DNA from: Lachnospiraceae bacterium
Lineage (GTDB): Bacteria > Bacillota > Clostridia > Lachnospirales > Lachnospiraceae
Reading direction: 5' to 3'
Assembly: GCA_015057585.1 (NCBI GenBank)
Contig: SVEF01000015.1
Location: 1 to 64,000 of the forward strand
Length of the DNA stretch: 64,000 nucleotides
Shown one piece after another: positions 1 through 7,821 of this stretch. The translations under genes were made by a program, and so were the position numbers. How positions within the stretch are numbered: the stretch's first letter is position 1; each line of letters opens with the position of its first letter. Below the pieces are notes generated by a model. It saw only the letters and a program-made list of their open reading frames with translations. It had not been told where the DNA came from and did not search any database.

Positions 1-43
1 GAGGGGCGAGTATAACAGTTTTGATTGTAATTTGAAAGGCAAA

Positions 44-571
44 ATGGATTTCAGAGAAAGATTATTAAAAGAGGAACTTATTGACATAGCGAGTCAAAAC
101 AATAAGGAACTTAATGTTGTAAAGCTTGTGGTATTCACCAACAACCGAATTGAACTGCAAAACAGATGTGATGAATTACAGATATGCTTTCTTGGACAGC
201 TTCCATACATAATTGATGAATTCGCCGGAGAGGAGATATATACGGAAGAAGACATCGATAAGATGGCCGAGGCTTTAAATGTGGCTGGTACCAGTCATGA
301 GTACGAGATTGAAATGGATATGGACAAGTTTAAACGAGATTTTGCGGAATTGCTCGTTACTTTAGAAAATGCAGACAGCAAAGAGGAAGACGAAATCGCT
401 TTTGTAAAGGAGAAGGTCGACAGAATGAGAGAAGAAATCTCTGAACAGAGAACTGTTGAAGAACAGTTAGATAAAAACAGAAAAGTACTTCGAGGATTGC
501 GCATGGTAAGTGGGGCTATATTGGTAATCGGACTTGCCGCACTAGGCAGAAAGGCTTTGGTAAAACGGTAA
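44..571 (+). CDS. Hypothetical protein with C-terminal membrane anchor
   Basis: I do not recognise the family. The 175-residue product is acidic. Its central part (about residues 85-145) is rich in E, K, D and R and is probably coiled coil. One hydrophobic segment near the C-terminus (MVSGAILVIGLAALG) is followed by a basic tail, so it looks like a tail-anchored protein facing the cytoplasm. I chose ATG at 44 because GAAAGG lies about 5 bases upstream; a TTG at 32 in the same frame is the alternative. It is the first of four closely packed genes up to 1687 that end at one strong terminator, so they probably work together. The promoter would lie at or before the window edge. Confidence 0.7.
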   Translation: MDFRERLLKEELIDIASQNNKELNVVKLVVFTNNRIELQNRCDELQICFLGQLPYIIDEFAGEEIYTEEDIDKMAEALNVAGTSHEYEIEMDMDKFKRDFAELLVTLENADSKEEDEIAFVKEKVDRMREEISEQRTVEEQLDKNRKVLRGLRMVSGAILVIGLAALGRKALVKR

Positions 572-626
572 TATTCTCAAAGGAGTAATGAAAAAAATTG
601 GAGTGTGCAAAGGAAAGGAGACACAT

Positions 627-1031
627 ATGAAACACTTATCATCAGCCGATTGGGCAAAAACGAGAGGTCTTACAGAACAGGAGGTGAATCGGTATTTTGA
701 GGAGTTAGGATATCTGACTCCGGATACAACAAAACTTAATCGAAAACAGCCCAGGTGGATTCTGACCGAGGCAGGAGAAAAGCAAGTGATAAAGAAAGGC
801 ATCCTGTTTCGACGGCAGTTGCTATGGAGTATTGATGCATTCTTTGAGGTAATCAAACTGCATGGCAAAAGAACGCATCAGTATTATTATTGTGATGGCT
901 GTAGTTCCTATCTCAGAACGCAGGAAGGATTTGAGATGGTATTACCAAAGTGGAAATGCACGAAATGTGGATATGAGAATGTGCTGAATTGCGAAGAAAC
1001 AGACAGTAAGGAGGAAAATAAAAATGGATGA
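627..1031 (+). CDS. Small protein with C-terminal zinc ribbon
   Basis: The function is unknown. The 134-residue product starts at the ATG preceded by AAAGGAGA; an in-frame ATG at 588 would add 13 residues but has a poorer site. Residues 5-55 (SADWAKTRGLTEQEVNRYFEELGYL) look like a small helical DNA-binding or adaptor domain. The C-terminal third has two CxxC pairs, CDGC and CTKC, about 25 residues apart, which is a zinc-ribbon pattern. It overlaps the next gene by 8 bases, suggesting translational coupling. The next gene also carries a zinc ribbon, so paired metal-binding proteins are a feature of this cassette. That it binds zinc is inferred. Confidence 0.75.
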   Translation: MKHLSSADWAKTRGLTEQEVNRYFEELGYLTPDTTKLNRKQPRWILTEAGEKQVIKKGILFRRQLLWSIDAFFEVIKLHGKRTHQYYYCDGCSSYLRTQEGFEMVLPKWKCTKCGYENVLNCEETDSKEENKNG

Positions 1032-1476
1032 GAGTTGGGATTATGCGAAATGGTCTAGTGAAACAAAGGCAGGTGGCGGTCCGGAAGCATATAAATGGTT
1101 GCTTCAAAAGAATGCATATCAAAAAGGATTTCAGAACGGAAAGGGCGCGGGTCTGCAAGAGGGCATCATGGTGATGACTCCATTTGTGCTAGGGACTTGT
1201 TATTTGTTGTATGAGAAAGCACCAAAGATTTGGCAGAAAGTCCGTGAAAAATTTCATCTTGTGACAAAGAATGAAGTTACTGCGGTAGAGCGGCAGTTAA
1301 GAACGGACCATGTCATGTTAAATAGGAAGTGTCCTTGCTGCGGCAAGGAAGCACATGGTATTGATGAAATTATTAAAATTTTTGGTTTCGATAAAGATAC
1401 AGATGGCAAACTTGTTCCGAAAAGGGATTGCAAAGAATGCTCTAAAGAGTTTGACCGATTATTCAATGAAAATTAA
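1024..1476 (+). CDS. Membrane protein with zinc ribbon
   Basis: Unrecognised 150-residue protein. One hydrophobic segment near residues 47-65 (GIMVMTPFVLGTCYLLY) is flanked by a glycine-rich N-terminal part and a basic stretch (KVREKFHLVTK). The C-terminal domain has CPCCGK followed about 38 residues later by CKEC, a zinc-ribbon arrangement. The start overlaps the previous stop by 8 bases and has GGAGG upstream inside that gene. With the tail-anchored protein at 44-571 it gives the cassette two membrane-bound members. A role as a membrane sensor or effector is only a guess. Confidence 0.75.
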   Translation: MDESWDYAKWSSETKAGGGPEAYKWLLQKNAYQKGFQNGKGAGLQEGIMVMTPFVLGTCYLLYEKAPKIWQKVREKFHLVTKNEVTAVERQLRTDHVMLNRKCPCCGKEAHGIDEIIKIFGFDKDTDGKLVPKRDCKECSKEFDRLFNEN

Positions 1477-1486
1477 GGAGGAATTG

Positions 1487-1687
1487 ATGATGGAAAAGTA
1501 CAAGGTTTTATTTAACGATGAGTTGCAGGATGAGGTTTTTGACACAGAAGAAGAGGCAGAAGAACATGCGTTATATCTGTGCAGCTGTGCAAGAGAAGGC
1601 GCGGAAATATTACATATGTCCAACCCGGGTGATTATGATGAGGACGATTACGAGGCGGAGTATGAGATAATCGAGGTGGAGGAGTAG
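1487..1687 (+). CDS. Small acidic hypothetical protein
   Basis: 66-residue, very acidic product ending in a run of Asp and Glu (DYDEDDYEAEYEIIEVEE). The start is the ATG at 1487 (or the adjacent ATG at 1490), set by a clear AAGGAGG just upstream; a longer reading back to 1355 lies inside the previous gene and is unlikely. It follows the zinc-ribbon membrane gene by only 10 bases and is the last gene before the terminator. No family is recognised. Such acidic partners can be DNA mimics, inhibitors or antitoxin-like proteins, but nothing in the sequence decides this. Confidence 0.65.
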   Translation: MMEKYKVLFNDELQDEVFDTEEEAEEHALYLCSCAREGAEILHMSNPGDYDEDDYEAEYEIIEVEE

Positions 1688-1710
1688 ACGTTCTTTACAG
1701 AGAGGTTAGG

Positions 1711-1751
1711 AACCAGGCAGAATGCTGAGAGGCATTCTGCCTGGTTTTTTT
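1711..1751 (+). terminator. Rho-independent terminator of the first cassette
   Basis: A perfect 15-bp stem (AACCAGGCAGAATGC paired with its complement at 1732-1746) with a 6-base loop, followed directly by seven T. It ends the four-gene unit 44-1687. Confidence 0.92.
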
Positions 1752-1828
1752 GTACTTCAGCAGATTTGTAAATAAGAACAAGGAAGGAGAAGAGACATAC
1801 ACATATAAAACCACAGGAGAACATATGT

Positions 1829-1857
1829 TTGACAAAAGTTTGTTCGAATGTTATGAT
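1829..1857 (+). promoter_or_regulatory. Sigma-A type promoter
   Basis: TTGACA and TATGAT separated by exactly 17 bases, about 50 bases before the start at 1909. It gives the two-helix membrane protein its own transcription unit. Confidence 0.7.
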
Positions 1858-1908
1858 GATATATGTAAGAAATGATTTTAAAAAATATGTTTGAGAAAGG
1901 AAAAAAAT

Positions 1909-2463
1909 ATGGAAGAAAAATTTTATGAACAGTTTTTTGATTTGGAACAGGGCTTAGAGAATCAAGGATATGTTGATTTAAGACGCGAGGTGAAGGAAGA
2001 ACTAAAAAAGTTGGATGTGAACAGTCTAGAGAATTTATGCTATCGCATAAAACTTAGGCTGGATAAATATGAAGAAGGACTAAACGGAGTGAAAATGCAA
2101 CCAATTGTCAAACTAATATTTTCTCCAGTGGTTACAGTTCTAATTACACTAGTAACCGCTTTTTTTACATTTTTGAATAGTGTAGGGGCTATATTTTATC
2201 AGGCTGGAATGGAGACTGGAGAAAATGTGGTGAATGTAATGGAGACATATGGAGAAATAATGTTTGAAATGTATAAAAAAGGAATGGTAGCACTTTGTAT
2301 TTTTATTGTTATTGTTATTTCGATTTATGCGATTGCATACATGCATGATAATTTGTGTCAAGGAAAGGAAACAAGGAATAAATTATATTATACATTCTTA
2401 AGGGGAGAAATAGAAGAGGAATTACAACAGAGAAAACAAGATGGGATAGATGTTCGTGAATAG
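1909..2463 (+). CDS. Hypothetical two-helix membrane protein
   Basis: 184-residue protein of unknown function. Residues 1-60 are charged and helical (EEKFYEQFFDLEQGLENQG). Two hydrophobic segments follow, near residues 68-95 (IVKLIFSPVVTVLITLVTAFF) and 120-145 (MVALCIFIVIVISIYAIAYM), then a charged tail. Both ends are therefore probably cytoplasmic. ATG at 1909 has AGAAAGG in front; a TTG at 1891 is the alternative. It has its own promoter (1829-1857) and sits between two accessory units. Confidence 0.7.
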   Translation: MEEKFYEQFFDLEQGLENQGYVDLRREVKEELKKLDVNSLENLCYRIKLRLDKYEEGLNGVKMQPIVKLIFSPVVTVLITLVTAFFTFLNSVGAIFYQAGMETGENVVNVMETYGEIMFEMYKKGMVALCIFIVIVISIYAIAYMHDNLCQGKETRNKLYYTFLRGEIEEELQQRKQDGIDVRE

Positions 2464-2471
2464 AGCACAAG

Positions 2472-2499
2472 TTGTAATATTCAATGGATGCCGTATAAT
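2472..2499 (+). promoter_or_regulatory. Possible promoter of the two-gene unit at 2635
   Basis: TTGTAA and TATAAT with a 16-base spacer, about 135 bases before the start at 2635. The -10 box is perfect and the -35 box is fair. A second AT-rich candidate closer to the gene cannot be excluded. Confidence 0.35.
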
Positions 2500-2634
2500 A
2501 ATTGATAGTAGACAGTTTTCCTGAAACGTCACAGACTATAGAAAAAAATTATGATATCATATTGGTGGATAAGTATATAAGAAATAATATTTATCTGAAT
2601 TTGTAGATGTTTCGTACGTTTAGGAGGAAAGGAC

Positions 2635-3546
2635 ATGGACTACACAAGAAAAATCAGAATTGAGTATTATCAGGTTGTAAAGGCAAATGTTGATGGGAGT
2701 GGACACGATATAATATTTGACTTGAGGATACTAATCAACAAGGCTCATACATTAGGAATGGTAGGAAGAACGTACCAGTATTATCAAGAAGAAGCTCGGT
2801 TAGATAAATATCGTTATAATAAGACACTCGATGTTTGGTATCTTAATTTTGTTAGATTAAGACAAACTAAATTGCCGGTAAAGGCTACTAAAACAGATGC
2901 AGCGACATCCATGAGTCTTGGAATCAATGAATATATTGGTGAAGATGTTACAGCAATCTATGATTGTAAAAATAACATTATAGCACTTCAGAGGAATCGA
3001 GACAGTCTGAGTGCAGGAGGCTTGGAAGCTTATTTGACAGAGTTACATGGAGTCCAAGGGGAAGGAATTTACTTAAGACCAATTCCGGTGCCAAATGCAT
3101 TTGATAAGGCGAGAAATGCAAAGAGTGTGCGTAAGCTTGTACTAAAATTTGCAAGTAGTCGAGCAAATAGAAGAGTGAATGCAGAAATATCTTCCTTTAA
3201 GGGATTACTTGATTACTTTGACAGATTTGGTGCAGCAAAGAGTGCAGTAGTAAGTGTGTCCTTAGGACGTAGCAGAAAAGGAACTTTAGATGAAGAAATG
3301 GTAGCACAAACCTTACAAGATATTAGCATGTGTGAAGGTTTCATTGAAGGCGCGGAAGTCAGCATAAAAGAAAGGGAAGATGCACCAACGGAAATCATCG
3401 ATTTGTTTTCAATGAAATATCATTCATTTATTTTAATGAAAGTAAAGAGAGGTGAATCGATTGATTTTATGGAATGTGCTGATGCGATTTTTAATAAATA
3501 TCAAGGCAAACGTGCAGAAATTTTACGATTAATTGAGAATGCATAA
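2635..3546 (+). CDS. DUF6731-like soluble protein, possible defence-module component
   Basis: 303-residue soluble protein. The opening (RKIRIEYYQVV, then a predicted beta/alpha N-terminal domain) and the overall length recall a family I know as DUF6731, which is found in accessory regions; this match is from memory and tentative. Residues 60-130 contain a beta-rich part with VWYLNFVRLRQTKLP, and residues 170-300 a mixed domain with FASSRANRR and a C-terminal helix. No catalytic motif is visible. AGGAGGAAAGG precedes the ATG. The next gene, a four-helix membrane protein, follows after 19 bases, so the two are probably co-expressed. A soluble protein of about 300 residues paired with a four-helix membrane protein is also the layout of the Kiwa defence system, but no Kiwa homology was established. 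Confidence 0.65.
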   Translation: MDYTRKIRIEYYQVVKANVDGSGHDIIFDLRILINKAHTLGMVGRTYQYYQEEARLDKYRYNKTLDVWYLNFVRLRQTKLPVKATKTDAATSMSLGINEYIGEDVTAIYDCKNNIIALQRNRDSLSAGGLEAYLTELHGVQGEGIYLRPIPVPNAFDKARNAKSVRKLVLKFASSRANRRVNAEISSFKGLLDYFDRFGAAKSAVVSVSLGRSRKGTLDEEMVAQTLQDISMCEGFIEGAEVSIKEREDAPTEIIDLFSMKYHSFILMKVKRGESIDFMECADAIFNKYQGKRAEILRLIENA

Positions 3547-3565
3547 AATAAAGGGGCGATGAAGT

Positions 3566-4168
3566 GTGAGAAGATGTGACGCTAAAAAGAAAGATCAAGG
3601 ATGGGCGTTTTGCGAACAACATAGCCCTACAATAGTATCTTTGCTGGCTGTGATTATGTATTTTATAATAGATATAGAGTTTAAGGATTCCTTTGAAACA
3701 TTATTATCGGCAAGTATGAGCTTTGCATCAATACTTATAGGATTTTTAGGAGTGCTAATCGCTTTGTTATTTAGTTTGAATAATAATCTGATTAGAAACT
3801 ACATATTTCAGAACAAGATGTATAAAACTAAAATGCATAGATACTTTCAAGTGCCAGTAATATCAGGTTTTTTGTTTGTTATTTTGTCTTTTGTTATGCA
3901 TCTTAAAAAGACTATTGCAGGAATAGGTTTTCTTCAAGATGTTATTGGATTTATGCAGGAACTTCTTAATGCGGCATGGGTGTTTTTATTAGTCTTCTTT
4001 ATTACTGCTTCTTATCGTTTGATTGGAATTGTATTAAGAATCGCTTTTGCAGAAAATGTAGAAGAAATGGTAGAAGTAACTAAAGAAGAGGAACTGAATT
4101 TAGAGGAATATTCCAGGTTGCAGGAAGAGTATGCAATAACTGAAGAAAGCAGTGAGAAACAAGAATAG
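3566..4168 (+). CDS. Four-helix membrane protein
   Basis: 200-residue protein, GTG start with AAGGGGCG 8 bases upstream. Hydrophobic segments lie near residues 22-36, 50-70 (ASILIGFLGVLIALLFSL), 96-112 (VPVISGFLFVILSFVM) and 135-158 (AAWVFLLVFFITASYRLIGIV). The C-terminal 40 residues are strongly acidic and helical (EEMVEVTKEEELNLEEYS) and probably cytoplasmic. It is the second gene of the unit with 2635-3546 and is followed by a terminator. The function is unknown; the pairing suggests a membrane partner or effector for the soluble protein. Confidence 0.7.
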   Translation: MRRCDAKKKDQGWAFCEQHSPTIVSLLAVIMYFIIDIEFKDSFETLLSASMSFASILIGFLGVLIALLFSLNNNLIRNYIFQNKMYKTKMHRYFQVPVISGFLFVILSFVMHLKKTIAGIGFLQDVIGFMQELLNAAWVFLLVFFITASYRLIGIVLRIAFAENVEEMVEVTKEEELNLEEYSRLQEEYAITEESSEKQE

Positions 4169-4193
4169 AGTTAAATATTGGTGTATTTCTAAA

Positions 4194-4232
4194 GTCCACC
4201 AGGACCATTTTGGTCTTGGTGGGCAATTTTTT
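4194..4232 (+). terminator. Rho-independent terminator
   Basis: A 14-bp stem (GTCCACCAGGACCA with TGGTCTTGGTGGGC, two G-U pairs) with a three-base TTT loop, followed by AATTTTTT. It ends the two-gene unit 2635-4168. Confidence 0.88.
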
Positions 4233-4431
4233 ATAGAATGTTTTAGGAGCTTCTTCTACAGAACAGATACAAAACAGGATAGAATAGAGTTCTTTGGAAA
4301 TGAGGGAAGAAGGGATATAAGGGAAAATAGAATGGGATGAGTTGAAGTCAGTAGTGCATTTTTTGTTGTTTTGCTGTATAATAATTTTTAGCGTATTAGT
4401 GTAGCAAATTCGAAAAAATGGAGTAGATAAT

Positions 4432-4872
4432 ATGCAAATAACAGAAATGAAAATAGATGATATTGAGCTAGTTCTTCCTCTCTATATAGAATATTATAAT
4501 AATTATGAAGATGGTTGCTGGACAGAAGAAACTGCCAAAAAGAGAATAAAACAAGTATTAACCATGGATGATTCATTTTCCTTGATTATGAAAGATGATA
4601 ATGATATTGTGTATGGCTTTGTTATGGGATATTTTAAACAATATGATGATATTGTGGGTTATACCTTAGAGGAAATTATTATTGCATACCAATATCAGAA
4701 TAAAGGTTTAGGAAGTATACTTCTTGCAATGCTTGAGGAAAAGGTTAAAGAAGCTGGTGCAGCTTGTATTGAACTTCAGGCAGTCAATGATGAAATGCAT
4801 GAAAAGTTCTATGGCAAAGCAGGATTCTCTAATGCTCAGAACTTTGTACTGAAAGTAAAATGGTTTGAGTAA
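4432..4872 (+). CDS. GNAT-family N-acetyltransferase
   Basis: 146 residues, full length for a single GNAT domain. The acetyl-CoA-binding segment is YQYQNKGLGSILLAMLEEKVKEAG (Q/R-x-x-G-x-G/A type) near residues 85-108, and the C-terminal part EKFYGKAGFSNAQNFVLK has the usual FY-x-x-x-GF pattern. It would transfer an acetyl group to an amine; the substrate cannot be told from sequence. It heads a run of small genes on the same strand up to 7544 that includes three more GNAT proteins. Confidence 0.85.
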   Translation: MQITEMKIDDIELVLPLYIEYYNNYEDGCWTEETAKKRIKQVLTMDDSFSLIMKDDNDIVYGFVMGYFKQYDDIVGYTLEEIIIAYQYQNKGLGSILLAMLEEKVKEAGAACIELQAVNDEMHEKFYGKAGFSNAQNFVLKVKWFE

Positions 4873-4896
4873 TAAATTGATTTTTTGGAGGGTACG

Positions 4897-5343
4897 ATGG
4901 AAAAGATTTTTTCGAAATGCGGTATGCGTTGTGATTTATGTTTGATATACCGACCTAATGTTGAAAAAGAAGATAGACGTATCGATATTTGTAATGCATG
5001 GAGAAAGATATGGAAAGGCTTTGAACCGAATCCAAGCGAGACTATATGTGACGGATGTTGTTGCGAAAAGGAAGGCGCAATATTATTTAGCCCAGCGTGT
5101 GAAGCGCGGAAGTGTGTGATAGAGAAAGATTTGATACATTGTGGCTATTGTGAGCAGTATCCGTGCAATATCTTCCCTGCAGAGCCGACACAAGAAGAAA
5201 CTATTCGCAAGATAGAAGTTGAGAAGCAATGGACTTGGGAAGATGAAAAACTAATGGAAGCATATGCTTGTAAAAAGAATATGGACGAATTTAGGAGAAA
5301 CAGGGCGGAGGATGAAAATGGAACTGGAAAAATTATTCAATAA
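4897..5343 (+). CDS. DUF3795-type cysteine-rich protein
   Basis: 148 residues. The start is ATG at 4897 with TGGAGGG upstream (TTG at 4885 is possible). The N-terminal part opens KCGMRCDLCLIY, followed by CDGCCC, ACEARKC and CGYCEQYPC. This spacing of paired cysteines is typical of DUF3795 proteins, which probably bind zinc or an iron-sulphur cluster. The role is unknown. It overlaps the next gene by 26 bases. A shorter relative lies at 5808-6068. Confidence 0.78.
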   Translation: MEKIFSKCGMRCDLCLIYRPNVEKEDRRIDICNAWRKIWKGFEPNPSETICDGCCCEKEGAILFSPACEARKCVIEKDLIHCGYCEQYPCNIFPAEPTQEETIRKIEVEKQWTWEDEKLMEAYACKKNMDEFRRNRAEDENGTGKIIQ

Positions 5344-5770
5344 ATGGTGTCAGAAATTAAGAATTACACCACAGTGGGATGTAAAACTGGAGCTTGTTCA
5401 AGACCCGGAGTGGAAGAAAACAGGAGATTTCAAAATTGATCCAACAGATAGAAAAGCAATCTTAATGCTAAATGTAGCAAATCCAAAGCAAGAAAACATG
5501 GAAGAAGTAATAGTACATGAATTGATGCATATTAAAATGTATCCGTTGGACCAAGTATGTGAATCCTTGATTGTAAATAATTTCGAGGAGGGGACAAAAG
5601 GATACAATTTTGCCTACCAACAGTTTTTTGAAAATTTAGAAGTAACAGTTGAGGAACTCACAAAATGTTTTTTATTGGAATTTGGTGAGGATAGGAACTT
5701 TTCTTATGGAAGATGTGCGAAGGGAAAAAGTTTTAATGAATTATTTGATGGTTTAAAGGCGATTAAGTAA
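5318..5770 (+). CDS. HExxH putative metallopeptidase-like protein
   Basis: 150 residues with VIVHELMHIKM around residues 65-74: the zinc-binding HExxH is H67-E68-L69-M70-H71. The preceding part (DPTDRKAILMLNVANP) fits the beta-strand before the active helix in gluzincin-like minimal peptidases, and a glutamate-rich helix after it (FENLEVTVEELT) could give the third ligand. There is no signal peptide, so it is cytoplasmic. I chose ATG at 5318 with GGAGG six bases upstream, inside the previous gene; ATG at 5312 is nearly as good. Peptidase activity is inferred from the motif only. Confidence 0.72.
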   Translation: MELEKLFNKWCQKLRITPQWDVKLELVQDPEWKKTGDFKIDPTDRKAILMLNVANPKQENMEEVIVHELMHIKMYPLDQVCESLIVNNFEEGTKGYNFAYQQFFENLEVTVEELTKCFLLEFGEDRNFSYGRCAKGKSFNELFDGLKAIK

Positions 5771-5807
5771 GAAAAGAAGGTTCAACTCTGAATTTAATGA
5801 GGTAAGT

Positions 5808-6068
5808 ATGATGAATGCAAAATTACTGGGTAAATGTGGATTTTATTGCGGTGCTTGTCCTACATATTTGAAAGGAAACTGCAAGGGATGCTTAGAAGAG
5901 CATGCAGAGGGAGATTGTTTTTCTCGTGATTGCGTTATCAAAAAAGGATTGGCTTTCTGTGGAGAATGCGATAGTTTTCCTTGTGATGATATAATCAACA
6001 AACCACATTCAACTGTTCTGGATAAAGATTGGTTATTGTGGAAGTTAAATTCAAATACAAATCGATAA
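5808..6068 (+). CDS. Short DUF3795-type cysteine-rich protein
   Basis: 86 residues (85 if the second ATG at 5811 is used). It has CGFYCGACPTYLKGNCKGC, then DCFSRDC and FCGECDSFPCDD, the same cysteine pattern as 4897-5343 but shorter. It probably binds a metal or Fe-S cluster; the function is unknown. It follows the HExxH gene by 37 bases and precedes a GNAT gene by 12. Confidence 0.78.
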   Translation: MMNAKLLGKCGFYCGACPTYLKGNCKGCLEEHAEGDCFSRDCVIKKGLAFCGECDSFPCDDIINKPHSTVLDKDWLLWKLNSNTNR

Positions 6069-6080
6069 GGCGGAACATAT

Positions 6081-6542
6081 ATGAGTATCAGAATAGAGAA
6101 TTTTACGAAAGAACATATAGATGCAGTGATTGCTTTTGAGAAGGAACTTAGACAACAGGAGCCAAATACATATTTTTGGGAGATTGATGAGCAATATATC
6201 AGGAATATGAAAAATAGTTTTGAGGACAGCAGGTTTGCGGATTCTGCGATTTCTCTGCTTGCATACCAAGAGGACAGAGTTGTTGGAAGAATTGATGCAA
6301 GTATTGTATATTCTCACTTTGACGGAACAGTTTATGAGGCGTATTTAAATTGGATTTGTGTGCTGAAGGAAGATAGGCACAAAGGAGTGGCGCAATTATT
6401 GCTGCAGTCTTTAAAATCTGTGTTAAAAGAGAAGAATATAGACACATTAGTTATTTTGACAGCGGGGAATGAAGAGGCCACAAAATTCTATGATACTTGC
6501 GAAAATATCGAGTTTTGCAGGGGAGCAATGATACATATCTAG
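6081..6542 (+). CDS. GNAT-family N-acetyltransferase
   Basis: 153 residues, ATG with AAGGCGG upstream. Acetyl-CoA-binding signature near residues 95-110: LKEDRHKGVAQLLLQSLKSVLKEK (D/R-x-x-G-V/I-A). Strands before it (VVGRIDASI, YEAYLNWICV) and EEATKFYDTC after it complete the fold. The substrate is unknown. It is part of the run 4432-7544. Confidence 0.85.
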   Translation: MSIRIENFTKEHIDAVIAFEKELRQQEPNTYFWEIDEQYIRNMKNSFEDSRFADSAISLLAYQEDRVVGRIDASIVYSHFDGTVYEAYLNWICVLKEDRHKGVAQLLLQSLKSVLKEKNIDTLVILTAGNEEATKFYDTCENIEFCRGAMIHI

Positions 6543-6557
6543 AGAGGCTATGGCATA

Positions 6558-7016
6558 ATGAACACAAGTATATTCAGTGATAAATTATTCAATATAGATG
6601 GTGATATTCTTGAACTTCGTCTGATTGACACCTATGAAGGTGAATCCGGTGCATTGCCGTTTTACTGGTGGAATATCATTTTGAAGTCGTCTAATGTGGC
6701 CATTGGGAAAATAAGTTTTCGAATCGGTCATAATTTCCATTCGTACTACAATGGCAATATCGGATATGAGATTGATGAGGAGTACCGAGGAAATCATTAT
6801 GCATTGACAGCGTGCCGGATGGTTTTAAAACTTGCAGAATACTACAACATGGACAAGTTGTATCTGACTTGTAATTACGATAATATAGCGTCTTATAAAA
6901 CAATAGAAAAGCTTGGTGGCAAGCTCATCGAGGAAGTTTGTCCGCCGAAGGACTACATATACTATTATGAAGGTATGCCTAGGCAAAGAATATATGAGTT
7001 GAATTTACCAATGTGA
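6558..7016 (+). CDS. GNAT acetyltransferase, RimJ/RimL type
   Basis: 152 residues. The pattern IGYEIDEEYRGNHYALTACRMVLKLAEYYNMDKLYLTCNYDNIASYKTIEKLGGKLIEE is typical of RimJ/RimL-like GNATs: Y-R-G-x-x-x-A for acetyl-CoA, then NxxSxxxxEKLG. Such enzymes modify protein N-termini, antibiotics or small amines; which one is not visible. It lies 15 bases after the previous GNAT gene. Confidence 0.85.
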   Translation: MNTSIFSDKLFNIDGDILELRLIDTYEGESGALPFYWWNIILKSSNVAIGKISFRIGHNFHSYYNGNIGYEIDEEYRGNHYALTACRMVLKLAEYYNMDKLYLTCNYDNIASYKTIEKLGGKLIEEVCPPKDYIYYYEGMPRQRIYELNLPM

Positions 7017-7043
7017 TTAAAAGGGAATAAGGAGACTAGTGAC

Positions 7044-7544
7044 GTGGATATTCAGAAGTTGACAACAAAGTTTGAAGTCAGAAAATTAAATGAATCCGAT
7101 ATCGAAGCAGTGTATAAAGTGATGCAGGAGAATCCTCTGTACTTTCAGCATTGTCCGCCAATGGCCACATATCAAAGCATCCTAGATGATATGAAGGCTT
7201 TACCACCGAGGACGACTTATGATGATAAATATTACATGGGATTTTTTGAAGAGGACTGTCTTGTGGCGGTGATGGATTTGATTTTAAACTTTCCTAATGA
7301 AGAAACAGCATTTGTTGGCTTTTTTATGATGAGTAAAGAATTTCAAGGGAAAGGACTGGGAACGGAAATCATCAAGGAGTGTTCGGGGAGGCTGAAAGAG
7401 GAAGGATATCAATACATCCGTCTTGGCTTTGCAAAGGGAAATCCGCAGAGTGAAGCCTTTTGGATGAAGAACGGTTTTGAAAGAACCGGTATAGAAGATG
7501 TGCAGGAACGCTGCACGGTGGTGGTTTTGCAGAAAGAATTGTAG
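7044..7544 (+). CDS. GNAT acetyltransferase
   Basis: 166 residues, GTG start with AAGGAG upstream. The core is FFMMSKEFQGKGLGTEIIKECSGRLKEEGYQYIRLGFAKGNPQSEAFWMKNGFERTG, with Q-G-K-G-L-G for acetyl-CoA and the N-P-x-x-x-x-F-W segment. It ends in TVVVLQKEL. The same ending VVLQKEL survives, out of frame, at the broken end of the Nudix gene at 32362-32385, so a relative of this gene once lay there. Last gene of the run. Confidence 0.87.
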   Translation: MDIQKLTTKFEVRKLNESDIEAVYKVMQENPLYFQHCPPMATYQSILDDMKALPPRTTYDDKYYMGFFEEDCLVAVMDLILNFPNEETAFVGFFMMSKEFQGKGLGTEIIKECSGRLKEEGYQYIRLGFAKGNPQSEAFWMKNGFERTGIEDVQERCTVVVLQKEL

Positions 7545-7668
7545 TGTACACTGAAACAATGGCTTATGTTAAATAGTAAGCATGATTATTTTGAGGTCGG
7601 AAATGGTTCCCGACGCACTCTGAGAAGAGTACCTGAGATGATGGATACACCGCCCATCCAAAATGATT

Positions 7669-7699
7669 ACGCTCTTATTTTTTTGAGAGTACGTTTTTG
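7669..7699 (+). terminator. Possible terminator after the GNAT run
   Basis: ACG-CTCT pairs with AGAG-(TA)-CGT across a T-rich loop and is followed by TTTTT. The stem is short with a bulge. The stretch 7545-7821 has no gene; it also holds a small imperfect hairpin near 7596-7614 (GTCGGAA with TTCCCGAC). Nothing else was identified there. Confidence 0.4.
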
Positions 7700-7782
7700 C
7701 TATATTGCTGTAACTTTTATTTATTGTGTCCCCAGATTGGTGTGACAGTGTCGAACCAATTCATAACCAAACCGGAAAAGGA

Positions 7783-7816
7783 GTTATCGCTTTTTTTAAG
7801 AAAAGCAAGCGATAAC
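7783..7816 (-). terminator. Stem-loop just after the LacI-type gene
   Basis: Perfect 10-bp inverted repeat GTTATCGCTT / AAGCGATAAC with a 14-base loop, starting 6 bases after the stop of the minus-strand regulator gene. The T-tract on that strand is weak, so termination efficiency is uncertain. Confidence 0.5.
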
Positions 7817-7821
7817 ACCTT

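Noticed and set aside
2635-4168. Calling the pair a Kiwa system outright
   Set aside because: Only size, order and helix count agree; no KwaA/KwaB sequence kinship could be shown by reading.
4152-4340. 62-codon frame after the four-helix membrane gene
   Set aside because: It runs through the terminator hairpin at 4194-4232, has no ribosome site and no protein-like pattern.
7545-7821. A small RNA or T-box leader
   Set aside because: Only two small imperfect hairpins; none of the conserved T-box or known small-RNA cores was found.
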